Source: Branchinecta lynchi
Lineage: Eukaryota; Arthropoda; Branchiopoda; Anostraca; Branchinectidae
Reading direction: 5' to 3'
Assembly (NCBI GenBank): GCA_023053575.1
Contig: JAKZAP010000013.1
Location: 1,064,001 to 1,128,000 of the forward strand
Length of the DNA: 64,000 nt
Shown in pieces: positions 32,227 to 45,400 of this stretch (within the stretch, counting starts at the first letter, position 1; each line of letters starts with the position of its first letter). A program made the translations under genes and the position numbers. Under the pieces are notes generated by a model. That model saw nothing but the letters and a program-made list of their open reading frames with translations, had not been told where the DNA came from and ran no database searches.

Positions 32227-32345
32227 CTGAAGACAGGATCTGCAAGCCTTACAGAAGGAATACAGGTTTTAAAACAGGTCTTTGCTCTGTCCCCTTTCAG
32301 CTCAGAGGCGACATTTTGTCGACCCCGAAGAAGTGAAAATAGGGA
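32227..32345. repeat. Stem-loop repeat family S, copy 1
   Basis: CTGAA (32227-32231) pairs with TTCAG (32296-32300), GACAG with CTGTC, and AAGCCT with AGGTTT around an inner CCTT-ACAG-AAGG hairpin. A second hairpin (GCGAC...GTCG) follows. Shares about 75 nt of core with copies at 33163, 33346 and 34527. Confidence 0.7.
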
Positions 32346-33045
32346 CGTCCTTCAGCCCACTCTGGGGGAACTCCAGGCCGTTTCAAACTGTTTATAAAGA
32401 CTCCTCTCCAAACATTACAGTAGAAATACAGGGTCTTAAATACACTGCCGGAAGTTTCATAACAGATAGCGCAAGGATACGCAGTTTTAACAGACAGCAC
32501 TTGGGATGGTATCTGTTGTGATTTTGAAAACATTGTGTATCATATGCTGTACATTTGTCAGCCGAAGAAGCGTCTGCTGACTTTTCCTACATGATGACGA
32601 CAAACAAAAAAGGCAGCAGATGCTTTTTCGTCTCTTCCTGGCAATGCAAAAACATTAATTCATGACGCTTCAAACATCACAACAGATTATATCATCCTGG
32701 TTTTATCTGTTATAAAATTTGTGACAGTCAAAGACGACCATTGTTCCCACCTTCTTGCTCAAAATGAACTTGGGAAACACTAATGCCTGGGCCCCACTAG
32801 GACACGCATTTTCGTCAATCAGTTTTAACTGTTTCGTAGACCGAATTTTACACGTTCCTCTCTCAACCCGTTCATAAAATCAGGGGATGGAAAAATCTAT
32901 CTCCCGTTTTCTTGTTATGATCAACCAATGCGAGAGGAGCATCCTTAAGGTCTGAAAAAACTAGAGGGGCCGGGCATGAGTCGATCGAAATAACCCCAAC
33001 AAACCCCAAATAAACACCTTGACCAGACAAGCCCTTTCACATTCG

Positions 33046-33051
33046 TTTATT
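33046..33051 (-). terminator. Possible poly(A) signal AATAAA for UAP56
   Basis: TTTATT on the plus strand. On the minus strand AATAAA is followed by CTTGTCTGGTCAAGGTGTTT, a GT-rich downstream element. Usage is inferred. Confidence 0.35.
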
Positions 33052-33110
33052 AAGACAGGATCTGCAGCTTTTGTAAGAGACTACACACCGCTGTCTCCTT
33101 TCAACTAGAA
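33052..33110. repeat. Stem-loop repeat family S, copy 2 (diverged)
   Basis: Keeps AAGACAGGATCTGCAGC and CTGTCTCCTTTCA but has a different middle. GACAG/CTGTC pairing is kept. Confidence 0.5.
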
Positions 33111-33162
33111 GGTGAAGTAGAAGATACCCGACAATCACGGGCCAACCATTCCGCAACTGTTT

Positions 33163-33280
33163 CTGAAGACAGGATCTGCAGACCTTACAGAAGGAATACA
33201 GGTTTTAAAACAGAGGTAATTGCTCTCCCCCATTTCAGCTTGAAGACGACGTGGTCATCCTCGATTAAACGAAAACGGGT
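33163..33280. repeat. Stem-loop repeat family S, copy 3
   Basis: CTGAAGACAGGATCTGCAGA, then CCTTACAGAAGG and AATACAGGTTTTAAAACAG, closing with TTTCAG at 33238. CTGAA/TTCAG outer pairs kept. Downstream GACGAC-GTG-GTCATC hairpin has one mismatch. Confidence 0.7.
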
Positions 33281-33345
33281 TATCTTAAATAACTAAACCC
33301 CTTCAATCACGCTTACCGAAAAATAGTTATCGTTCACAATTGTTC

Positions 33346-33470
33346 CTGAAGACAGGATCTGCAAACCTTACAAAAGGAATACAGGTTTTAAAACAGAAAT
33401 CATCGCTCTACCCTCTTTCAGCTCAAAGGTGACGTACTGTCACCTCCGACAAAGTGAAAACCGGGTCCAC
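33346..33470. repeat. Stem-loop repeat family S, copy 4
   Basis: CTGAA (33346) to TTCAG (33421). Inner AAACCT/AGGTTT stem is fully Watson-Crick here, where copy 1 has a G-U pair. Downstream GGTGAC-GTACT-GTCACC is a perfect hairpin. Confidence 0.7.
33408..33421 (-). CDS. DDX39B: Candidate UAP56 last coding exon (four codons)
   Basis: On the minus strand CCTTTGAG|CT GAA AGA GGG TAG would complete the open base from exon 8 to give STY-TERG-stop, near the family's STY-IEQ.R. It coincides with the 3' arm of stem-loop copy 4. AATAAA at 33051-33046 followed by a GT-rich stretch could be its poly(A) signal. Similar short ends exist at copies 1 and 3, so the choice is not firm. Confidence 0.25.
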
Positions 33471-36400
33471 CTTTAATCCCTACTTCTAAGAAGCTGCTGT
33501 GACATCTTGACAATTAACAGAGACAGCTCACTTGATAGGCACCAATGTCATTTTGGAAATACTCACGTGGTCACAGGACACCTGTTTTGGGACCACAGAA
33601 ATACAATATGTGTTGTTTACCACAAAAGGCGAGGTCTAGCACATTACTAAAGTTGCTGAGACTCATTTGGAACTCTAAGACACATTCTGGATTCGAAGCA
33701 GTGCGGTATTATGATCCAAATGGATGTTCCCCGATTGAGATAACAGTTTAAGACCGATGGCTAATCCCTGAAAGACAAGCTATTAAAAACAGGAAAACGG
33801 TACTTACTGTATGTTGACAGATCTATTTCTTCTGGTAAAGCTGTCACACTGACATCGAATCTCTCCTGAACTGTATTGAGGATCTTGGCATCTTCATCAC
33901 TGCTCACAAAGGTAATGGCTAAGCCCTGTAATTTGACATAGGTCAGTTCGAGACGATGAATGGCCAATCGGAAACCACCAGAATTTCCCGATTTACCAAA
34001 TTTGAAGGAAAATGAGCGCTTACGTTCCTACTTAGTTGCAAATTCAAGTGAGCTACTTCGTATTATTTCCTTAGCTCAAGATGATCATCGGCCGCCGATA
34101 GTGCTAAATAAGTGGAGAGCTGGAAGTAGAACATGCTGCCCAGGCGGGAATTCCACTCAGACCTTCAGTGTTTATTGACAGCGCTCTGCCACTGGCTAAC
34201 GAGGGACTTTCTAGAGGTTCGAGGTTTGCTTATTAGGCTTAAACACAATTTCAAAATTTAGCGAATATTTTACTGAAGGATGGGCAATTTTAAAACGCGG
34301 CGCTTACTTATGTCATCTGGAAGAACTTACGAATAATTCCTTTTACAATCTTTAAAGAGGTAATTTAAGTTTAAAAGTACATTGCAAACCACGTTTAGTT
34401 GTTTCACAAAAGCTCGACACGTCTCATCTTTTAGCAGTTTTCTGTAACGTTACTGAAACTGCACGTCCTTTTTAGATGTCATGAAGCTTCTGACAGTGTA
34501 GGAACACATAACGTTGGTAGATGTTTCTGTAGACAGGATCTGCAAGCCCTATGTTAGGGAACGCAGGTTTTGATACAGATCTTCAATCTCCCTTTTCGAA
34601 AAACGAGAGCGACATGAGACACTCCCGTGGAACGGAAAGGGAAGCTAGGAAACAGTAGGAATCTTAGGTCTAACGACGCATGAAACGGATTTCATTCCCG
34701 TCTTCGCATTCGAGGCACGGACCCTAGGAAGCTAGAGCCAAACTGCCTTTTGCTGACAACCCGTCAATCCAACACATGCCTTTCATACTCTGAAGACAGG
34801 CTGATGCGCGCACGGGTGAGAGTTCACGAAATGCATAATTAGTCTAAGCAAATGAAGAGCTGAGCGCACAAAGGTGACAACTCGCCGTTTTTGACAAATT
34901 CAGTTGAGATTTCCATCGGTTGCACATTTTGAGCTCTTTCTCCCTGTGATATCAGAATCTTCGCCAGGTCACTCCCTATTCCGATACTCAGCGGACAAAA
35001 ATGGTAACTAGCTTTCGATTTACTAACTTCCCTCGTAATTTTTTGGGCCAGTACATGCTCAATTTACTAGCTCGGACAAATATAAAAGTGATGTTTCTTA
35101 TACTACTTAGTAGATCTTTATTTAAATATTCTTTGAGCCCAAGCTGACTTTGAAACATTTATTCAATCAATGTTTAATGTATGAATGTAGCCTGACGAGG
35201 ACCCTTGCCAAGAAGGGCCGAAATATCGCTGATGAAAAATCAGAGCTGACGTATCCGTTGTAAACATTGATTGAATAAAAGATCTTTATTTTATGCATAA
35301 ATCAGCTTGTATAATTCAGATTTGAATGATTATTTGTTTTTGAATGATTTTTTAGCTATGTTATTTATTTATAAGCTTATTGCATATTCTGGTACATTTT
35401 ATAAAGCAAGCTAATCAAGCTGCACAACACTATTCCACAAAGAAAAACTTTTAATAGGCACTTTAAGCCATGGAACTTCTGATGAAACACTAGAACAATC
35501 AGGGAAACTGCATCTGCGGCTTGACTTTGGTGACATCCCAAATATATCCTTTTCATCAAGCATTGCTGGCAGTTTTTGAATTTCCCGCCACGATATCCCA
35601 GCTCCAAGATTTGGATCGCCGAAATGCCAGAGGTAAAAACAAGGTATACCAAGAAAACGGCCGATTTTCGTAGCGCCTTCTAAATGAAGTCGGAAATGTT
35701 TATTTGTGAAGCATTTAATACAAAGTAAAGCATTAGAAGTGTCCATTGTGCTTTAAGGACCCATCAGTTCTTAAACCAAACCAGGAGGTCTGAATTCCAT
35801 TCGGCCTGTTATAACCCACTACCACCTTACGATGCACCACCGATTTTATACCGTCCGTGTTTCTCTATTTTAGGTACATACACCGACAACTTATAATAAT
35901 TTATTTATTACCCACAAATGCCAAAGGAAAAACAAGTAGAGATAAATACAGTTTGTCTAATCCTGAAGTCCCGTTTGCGAGAAGTTCGCTTGCCAGAAAC
36001 AAACTATTTTCTGATTTTTTTTTCTTTTTGCTGAAGGAAAGCGTGTAGAGAGGAAATAAGGTTTTCAGATTTTTATAGCAGTCTTGTACGGGATTGGCAA
36101 ACCGGCTTCTTCTCAGCGCAACGATAATTGAAGAGCTGAGTGAGATAATCGCATTTTAAGTTAAGCAAGTAAATTGCACATGTACTGGCCCAAAAAATTA
36201 CGAGAGGAACAGAGAGGAAACAGTTGAAAGCTGCTGATCTAGGGGGTAAGCATTGTTCCTAGGTTGTTACAGAGTGGGATTGGGATAGTTTCATGTGCCC
36301 ATTGAACTTTTAAGAGTTTTCAAACCTTCTCAACTATCTAGTTACTACTAGCGTGGTAACTACGACCTCTGCAGCATGATTGGTAGGACTAGCTCTTAGC

Positions 36401-39400
36401 AAAAGATTTTACCGACAGTCCGTCCCAGCCCTGACGACAAGAACCCAAAACCCCCTAACATCAAGCGTACTAACTACGGTAGGTAGACTGGAACATGCTC
36501 CACGCTTCTAATAACCGTCAAACGAACTCACCTTGGTACCAAATCGACCAGCTCTCGCCACACGATGAAGGTATGTGTCGGAATTCTCGGGCATATCATA
36601 GTTGAAAACAATGTTGACTCTTTCGATGTCCATACCTCGCCCAAAAACGTTGGTGGAAACAAGGATTCGCTGAAAAACATTTCTAGATAAACTGGGCCGT
36701 CAAAACTCTGTAGGGACTATTCAGGGGGGAGAATGATTGCTCAGACATCGAGAAGCACACGCTGATCAAAGACTTGCGTCTATTCTGGTGTGAACCGCGA
36801 ATGGAAATCCCGAAACTTCATCATTGCAATTCGTTTATATGACCAAAAATTGACAAGTCTATCAGACTTGTGAGTAAGCTCTGAATACCAGGGACCCGTA
36901 AAAACACCGTGATGCAAATCAAATTAACTTATGCAATGTTGGCAATACTGGTTCTCTGTAAACACCCGAATAAAAAGATTCCAAGATGTCTATGTGTGTA
37001 TTCCAAACTGTATTTTGAAAACTCCACTGAGAATTCTGGTAGAATAAAATACTGAAACTCCTGTCAACTGTCACACTACCTTCTCCACACAAACTACGGT
37101 TCTAGCCTCGCAGGCGTTACCCCTGGTCTTCGACAGACTGAGTTCACAAGTGTTGGAATGTGTCTTTCGCGTCTGCGTCGAAATGAAACACCTTTGACTC
37201 AACCTGTGCGAACCAAGCGTTAGCCGCCTGCGGAAAACCAGCCAATAGCTGATGAAACACTATCGTTAGGCAATTTTTCGAAGGTTTTTGAGTTGGAAAG
37301 CTCTAGAAGTTCGCATTGGAAAGTCCTAATTCGGACATATTTAATTTAAACCTAACAAAATCAGACTAATCAGATATCCGACAGTTTTGGTAGGTTAGCA
37401 CACCTTTCCACGACGCCCAACAAGAAGTGGTAGGACTGACAATTTAAACCAACTACGGAGCTAACATCTTGAAATAGCAAAAACATAGCTTTTGCAAGTT
37501 AGTATATTTGTTGAAATAGCACCGAGGATGGCTTTTTTGGAAGTGTTAACAAATTTGATGGATACTAGAGGAAGATGGGTCGAAATACTTTAATGAGCAA
37601 AGAAGTTAGAAATAAGTTTTCTCGCTTAACAAGGTTTCATTTTCCTGCTTGAGCCTGAAGAGGGCCCTAGCCACAAAGGGCCAAAATAAAGCTCTAATAA
37701 AATGTAGCTGACTTATTCGTTTTGAACCATCAAATAAGGTTTCCAGTTCAAGAAGTGCTTTACGGTTTCTGCGATAATGCCACTAACACGAAAAGCGGGT
37801 AAAAAATGTAAAATTAACGACAAAACCAACTGAGGGCGCACCTTTCTGAAGTCCTTGAACTCCTGGTACTTGACCAACCGCTCGTCCTGCTTCATCCCTG
37901 AGTGAATGGCAATGGCAGGGAAATTCTGGTCGACCAAAAGGGATGTCAAACCCTCACAGCGGTTGACAGTTCTGGTAAAGATCACAACCTACAAAAAAGA
38001 CAAAAAAAAACTATTACTTTATGGGCATTATTTCGAAGCAAAACCGTCGGGAGATGTGGCTAGTCAGACATCGAGAAGCACACGCTGATCAAAGACTTGC
38101 GTCTATTCTGGTGCAAACCGCGAATGGAAATCCCGAAACTTCATCATGTAAGGGGATGAAAGGCGATAGGTGGAAAGAAAGCAGGGATACGAACAAAAAT
38201 TGAATGACAGAAAAGCAATTCCTTTATGACCCACGTCACCACGGACAGCAGAGTAGGCAACGACAAAATAAAGAAAGTAAAAGGCACTAATGAAAATACT
38301 GAACTCGACAGTATAATTTACAATGCTTACGTTCTTTAAAATTAAGTGGGCAAGAAGCTGACAAGGGTCTCCTGTAAATCTCTCAGTCATTCAGTTCTTC
38401 ATATTACTAAATTAATAGGGTCGTCATTTCACACAAAACTGTATGACACAACACAACTGTGTAACTATCCCGAGAGGACAAGACCTCCGAGCCCCTTCTG
38501 CAATTCCCTCCTCGAATTTGTGTTCTCCGATTGGAAACTTACCTGTCCACGATCCCAACAATGCTATTCTAAATTAGTGAACCGTTATGGAAAATATTGT
38601 TGAGTGTTTAGTGATTATTTTATATTTCTTTTTCATTTTCTACTACACTTACGCCCTTGGGCAGTGCGTCATAAATCCTTCATTCGGACGTTGGGTTATT
38701 TCTAAATAAATTAACTTGGTTAAAGATAGACCTGTTGTGCGACGACCTGTTGCTTATAAGTCGATCTTTGCAGGCTCTTCAACAGAACCTTGATTTTATT
38801 TTTGATTGTTTAAAGCAACATGGTTTAAATACCCGACCAGAGAAATTCCAGTTTATTATTTTTGGCCCTAAGCCGTCGGAAATTTTACATACTAATATGG
38901 TGGTTGGTGGTCCAGTCCCAAAACCAATTGATTATGAGATATCTTGGCGTCCTTTATGGTACAACTCTGTCTCTTACTAGGAGTATGTGGGTTCTTAAGT
39001 ATGTGGGTTCAAGGATAGCGACTAGTTTTGGTGCTGTAGCTTCGTTACATGATTTTTTTCTTGAAAAAATCTAGCTCAGATTTTTAACACGGTTGCTTTG
39101 CCTCAGACTCTTTTACTTTCCCCTTTCCTTAAATATTTTACGTCGGGTAATATGGCTAGAATTAAGACTTCTTTTCTTAACTACGGGAAATTTTTACGAA
39201 GGTTTTCGAAGTATGAGCGTAGTTCTTTATGATTTCGAAGTATGCTTTAAAAGATCCTATTGAAGTTATGCAGCATAAGCGTTCGCGTTTTTTTGAAAAA
39301 TGTAATATGTTTAGCCAAAACCTGTGTGAGGCTAGCCTACCAGTTCTAATGAACCTGATTGATTGATATATAGTGTTTAATCGTGTTAGTTTATTTACTT

Positions 39401-42400
39401 TATGTATTTTATACTCGTCGTATACGGCGGATACAAATAAATGAAATTAATAATATAAAATAAGATTAATAATTATTTGTCTCACCTGGTTGAATTCGAG
39501 CAGGTCCAAGAGCTCAAACAGCTTCTTGTTTTTCTCCTTCTCTGTGAGTTTGACGTAGTGCTGCTGGAGACCATGGAGGGTCAACTTGGTCTCGTCATCC
39601 ACGAATACTTCCAGGGGCTGCAGAAAGAAAAAAGAATACTGGCCACCCGGTCCCAAACAAACATATTCCCCTTCTTCACAAAAGGACAAGTTTGATTATC
39701 TTTGTCAAGACTGACACCGCTAAATCTGAGAAGCGAGTCTAGAGTCTGCCCGCTCATATCTATGCATATACTTGAAAACAAATATCACCCATAGGCACAG
39801 AACTGAGGTTCAGGAGTTTCCGATTAAGCCACAACTAACTCTTCTACCTCACTATCAAGACTCACCCACTCACATCTCACCCCTAGCACAATAAAACCTG
39901 ACACAGCTGTACAGTAGAGGCACGTTGCTTCCGATACTTTTTTAATCTTGGACGGTGCACTTTTTGCGGGAATAATTTATCAAAATTAAATTAGTCATTG
40001 AGATATCACTTTGTTAACGCAATCAATCATCTTTATCAAAGCAATAGGGTGACGAGTTATGGCAGATATTCTTCTTTAAGGTTTAGTAGGCTTTGAGCAA
40101 ACCAATTTGGAGATAAACTGTATAATGAAGATCAAAAACACCAAATAGGCGTTCTTAGGAGCATCTAATGAGACATTTGTTGGAAAGCAGTTGAAAAACG
40201 TCCAAAGAAACATATCTCTACTTCACATACGAAGATTAGATGCCAAGGGTCCAGATTGATCCATCACAATCGCTAACGTACTTCAGCAGTACTAATGGTC
40301 GAGAAACACGAACTACCCTTTTGAAAGTCTGGTCACCTCAAAAAGGACAAGAACCACAGCTTGAACTAGGATGGTGAAATATCGTAAAACTTTGCATCAG
40401 CTGTGCCTATGAGTGATTTAAGACTCTTTATCAGTCAGAATCAAGAGATGGCAACTTGGTATGCACTTGAGCATGCTGGGTACTAAGCAGGTAACAGGAA
40501 ACAAATAAATAAAGCTCAGGGACCTGACCCACGAATTGCTGGCGCATTCTCTCTACTCATCCAGGGGAACATAACGAGTTTACCTTGACAGAACCTCACA
40601 GCACCGATACCTTATTTACGGCCAGAACTGCATGTAGCTCATCATTTGACACCCAACGAATTCAACTTCAATTCGGGCCATCAGATCCAGCACTGAGAGG
40701 GGGACACTCACTTGGGCCAGCCGCCCCAAAGTTCATATTCCAGAGCCACCCTCACACCCCCCTTCATTTCTTCGCCCTCTTCCGCGGGCACCTTCTTTCT
40801 TGCTTTATAAGGCTCAGCCCCACCCTTTTTCCCGTCAAGAACCAATTGGAATCACCCAAACACAAGTGAGGCATCACTTCAGCTGGATAGACGGCTGGCG
40901 GTTTTCAGAAGAGATTTACTGACAGAGAAGATGGAATGGGTATTTACGTCGTGCATGAATTTTCGGCAAACAGGTCGGACTTCCTTGGCAAGCGTGGCAG
41001 AAAACATCATGACTTGCTTTTGGTGGGGAGTGGCACGGTAGATCTCCTGAATGTCTCGTCGCATATCTGGAAGTGAAAGGTACAATCAGCACCACATTCT
41101 GGAGAAGTGGTAATAACCTCCGTCTCACGGTGTTGCCAGCGCATCAGTCGACGCCTTCCACTAGTACCTGTTTTTTTGCCATTATTGCGTCATTTGTCGG
41201 AGTGGGGTGAGGCAGAGGGTGATTCCACTTAAACTGCAAATCAGTAGTTGCGTTATTGATCCGAATCCTCTATTCTGAATTCTCGCTTCTGAATTTTTGA
41301 TTCTCGTACAAACTACCATTTTTGCTCCTCTGGCTCCTCCATTCTCGCTTTTGATAAAAAAAAAACGCTAATTTGGCAGCTCGTCCGCAACCCGGTATAC
41401 GAGTTTATGCATACTGAACACCCGCACTATGTTGAGCAATCAGGGAGGAGAACAGAGGAGAATCGAGAATTCAGCATCGGAGCAACATCTCGGATTCTGC
41501 AGAATCGCGAGCTTTCCCGGTTCTCGATTCTGACAAAAACGCAAAAAAAAGGAAAATTCACTTCATCCGGTTAGTCAAACGCAAAATAGTAGAGTTGCGA
41601 GGAGAACCGCGAGGAGAATTCGGATCAAATACCCAACTAACAGATCTACTACACTAGGAAAGGATTAATAATTATATAAAGAATGGTAATGTTGGTCATC
41701 CCAGATAGCATTCAGTTGAGACAACCGAAACGTGAACTGATTTGGCCAATTCTTTTCCTGGTTCATGAGACTCAGTGGTCACTTGACAACCATAGAGCCA
41801 CTTTGACCAGGAATACCCTCCTCTCCTACCCTAAATTTGGACTTTATATCAACAGGGTTCGAGCTCCGTTTTAGGAAACGGCTTAGAAAAAGGAAACACA
41901 GGCTTGTTGATAAAAAAAAAAGTAGCTTACTACCTGTCTTACACATTCACTATCGCAAAATATGGGCAGATTTCATAATTATCCAAAGAACGGTGTTGAT
42001 CATCTCAGATACCACTCAGTTGAGACAACCGAACTGTTTAACTGATTTGACCGATTCTTTTTCTGGTTCATGAGACTTAGTGGTCACTTGATTACCAAAG
42101 AGCCACTTTGACCAGGGATACCCTCCCTCTCTTACCGCAGATTTGGACTTTATATTATCAGCTCCGTAAAGACATAAACCACCCAACAAGGGTTCGACCT
42201 CCCTTTTAGGTACCGGGTAAAAAAAAAAAAAAAGGAAACGCAGGCTTGCTGATGCAAAAGCAGCTTGCTACCTGGCTGGCTTACGCATTCACTATCGCAA
42301 ACTATGGGCATGATTTCGTAAATATATAAAGAATGGTGTTGATCATCTCAGATAGCATTCAGTTGAGATAACCGAACTATTTTACTGATTTGGCCGATTC

Positions 42401-45400
42401 TTTTTCTGGTTCATGAGACTCAGTGGTCACTTGATAACCAAAGAGCCACTTTGACCAGCAGAACCCTGCTTCTATTTCCCACGTCTTGATTAATGCTTTA
42501 AATAAAGCAACATGTTGTCTACCGTCTACCATCCAAATTTTCCAAGCTCTTATCACATACAGGATAAGAGTGAAGCATGAAGGTAGAAATATGATTCCTT
42601 GTAACTTTCTGTTAGCTGTTTTCAAATCCAACTGGTGTGAGCAACTACTGCAGTACTGGCAAGTCTAGCTCATTGAAATCTGAAGATTTACAATTACAGT
42701 ATATTATATATATATACAATATATATATTACAATATATCCCAAGATGGAAAACATCACAAGCTAGATTCCCTACTCTTTACAAATATTTAAATTTTAGAT
42801 AGCAATGTTATCCTCAGATTTTCCCTGACACAATTAAGATGAAGAAACAATCCATCACTCATAAGTAATGTAGGAGCTGGACAATTGAAGTTCAGCTTCT
42901 CCTGTAAGCTCAACTTTCACTCAAATGCCTAAATCAACAACCAAAATTTGAAAGAAAAGTGAATAGGATATTTTCTTACCCAGAGCCTCGAGCATCTTGT
43001 CACACTCGTCCAAAACGAAATGTTTCAAATGAGCCAGGTTGAGCATCTTGTTCCTCACCAAAGCAAGGATCCTTCCCGGGGTGCCAACGACTATATGGGG
43101 TGCATTCTTCAATTTCTCCTCATCCTTTGACAGTTCCAATCCTCCAAAGAATACGCCAACCTAAACAAAGGCAATTGAATCGTCAATTATCTGACAGTAC
43201 AAATTAGATCCAGATAACTGTCAGGTTTGTTCCCAAAACAGATCACCAGCAAATGGCTGACTTGACGGTTTTTGGTACAGGAATCTAGCCAGGGTTCGTG
43301 CGCTTGCTCTTCCACGTTTTTCCCTGACTTCCCTGAACTGTTTTGGTGATTTTCCCTGACCTTTTCCATCAGTTTTCCAACACCTTTCGATTACCTCAGT
43401 GAACAAATTAACTCATTTACTGAAAAAAGGTGATTTTCCCTGACCTTTTCCATCACCTTTCGATTACCTCAGTGAACAAATTAACTCATTTACTGAAAAA
43501 ACAAGAGCTGGAAGCTCATATGGGACTTGCAAGGCTGGGTCAGAGGATTAATGTATGAACTCGTCAATTCGTGGGTTTGTTGTGATCATATGTAAGCAAA
43601 ATCCTTGAGATAAGAACGGTCATGGGTCCTTGGAAATCACGAGAATGCGACGGCTCAAAGAACAGAGTTATCAACTCATAAACTTTGGACAGAGAACCGA
43701 CGAAAAAGAAACTTCCAGTAAAACAAAAACTTGATGCATAAGTATAGCTGAGCTTTTCCATTAATTTCCCTGACCTTCTGCAACTTTTTACGATTTTCCC
43801 TGATTTCCCTGACAAAAAAAAATTCCCTGACTTTTCCCTGATTTCCAGAGCCTCACGAACCCTGCTAGCGCCATTATACTGAGCAGATTAGTCAACTCAC
43901 GTCGGAGGTTGGTAATCGCATTTCTTTCAAATTTGGGCCTGGGCAGAAAGGACAAAGGGCTTGGTCCAAAGACGGCCAAAAGAACAGTGAGCAATCGCTT
44001 GGTGCAATAAGACCAAAGGTTTCGATGGGATCCCAAAAATTTAGTATTTATTGGACTTTTGGATCCAGGCAACAAATCTTGTAGATTTCCGAGTCTTCGC
44101 CTGACTTCTTGTAACATTATGCTATTTATCCATAATCAACCGCTTGAATTTGTACAATTTTTTTTTTAAGTTTTGAAGTTTCTTTTACAATTTACGGAGA
44201 AACAACTAATCAGATGAGAGTTCAAAGTTAAGATATGGATTCAGCAAGCATGTTTACTCCAAAGACTCATTTTTAATCGACATCAGATACTTTGACCAAA
44301 TTTTTAGTATTTTAGCAGCATTCCTGGCGAACTACATGCAGAGCAGACACTGAGAGCCGAACCTTTCAATCCAAATTTTAGGGTTTTTGAGAATTTTACC
44401 AGCTTATCCATCAAGAAAATAAAGTTCAAAATTCAAAAAAAACTTCCGAGCTCGAACCTAATTTACAGTTCAGACCAAATTCCTGGAGTCATTTGTCCAG
44501 CAACAAAACCCCCACCCCTGAATATGCAACTATGGGGTCCATATACGAAACTAGCCTGTAGTTTGATCTAAGAGATCTTCACACCAAGTTTGAACAAGAT
44601 ATCTCAATTCCTTTGAGTTATTGTGTTAACAGACATGAGAACAACTTTACAAAATCATAGGTGAAGATTAGTACTGTAAATGCAGCTAGTATTACAAACC
44701 TTGTTGAACACTTTAACTAGTTTTAATAAGCAACAATTAAATCCAACTTTAGCAACTGAAGGACTCCAGCTCACAAAATTGGAGGAGATACATCATGGAC
44801 CTAACTCTGTCCAAGGTGCTGACAACTGCAATAGGGGCCTTGGGCATAGCCAGACTATTCCTTGAAAGGTCCCTTGGAAGAACAAATCACAAGCTAGTAC
44901 TACTGAAAAAGAAATGAAAGTGTTTTTAAATTTACTCACCTTGATGTTATTCATGTACTTCGAGAATCGCTCATATTCTCTGTAGATCTGGAAAGCCAGT
45001 TCTCTTGTGTGACATAAGACAAGAACACCAACTTCCCCATCAACAGGTTCAATCTGCTGCAGGGTAGCCAGTACAAAAACTGCTGTTTTTCCCATACCAG
45101 ATTTGGCTTGACAAAGGACATCCATTCCCAGGACAGCTTGGGGGATGCATTCGTGTTGTACTGGAAAGGCATAATGAGTCAATAGTCATCCCATTACAAT
45201 TGGGAGTGTGGTTAAACTCCAGCCAAAACAGGGAATGAAACAATGTCGGGTGAAAAACATGTTGCGGGGGAGCAGACTGAATAGTTTGGATTTAGGTAGT
45301 TGGAGTGACAACCCCTTTGCTACACCTTTAAACTCTGGCCACAACCGACCCATTTCGTATGTACCACAAATTTATATTTATTCAAACAATGTTTACAACG

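Larger units (their letters stand above)
35035..36195. mobile_element. Family F element, copy 2, with ~34-bp inverted ends
   Basis: Left CGTAATTTTTTGGGCCAGTACATG and right CATGTACTGGCCCAAAAAATTACG (36172-36195) are inverted repeats. The sequence from 35.30 to 35.76 kb matches 6.78-7.24 kb. A 156-bp retroposed element sits inside at 35124-35279. Confidence 0.7.

Noticed and set aside
35250..35262. Hammerhead cleavage site at the distant ATC (35253-35255) with a long stem III
   Set aside because: That reading leaves stem I unpaired (C-C, G-G); the adjacent AUC at 35225-35227 gives a four-pair stem I kept in other copies.
40585..40869. 94-codon frame in UAP56 intron 4
   Set aside because: Low-complexity Ser/Pro composition and no similarity to a known family; probably chance.
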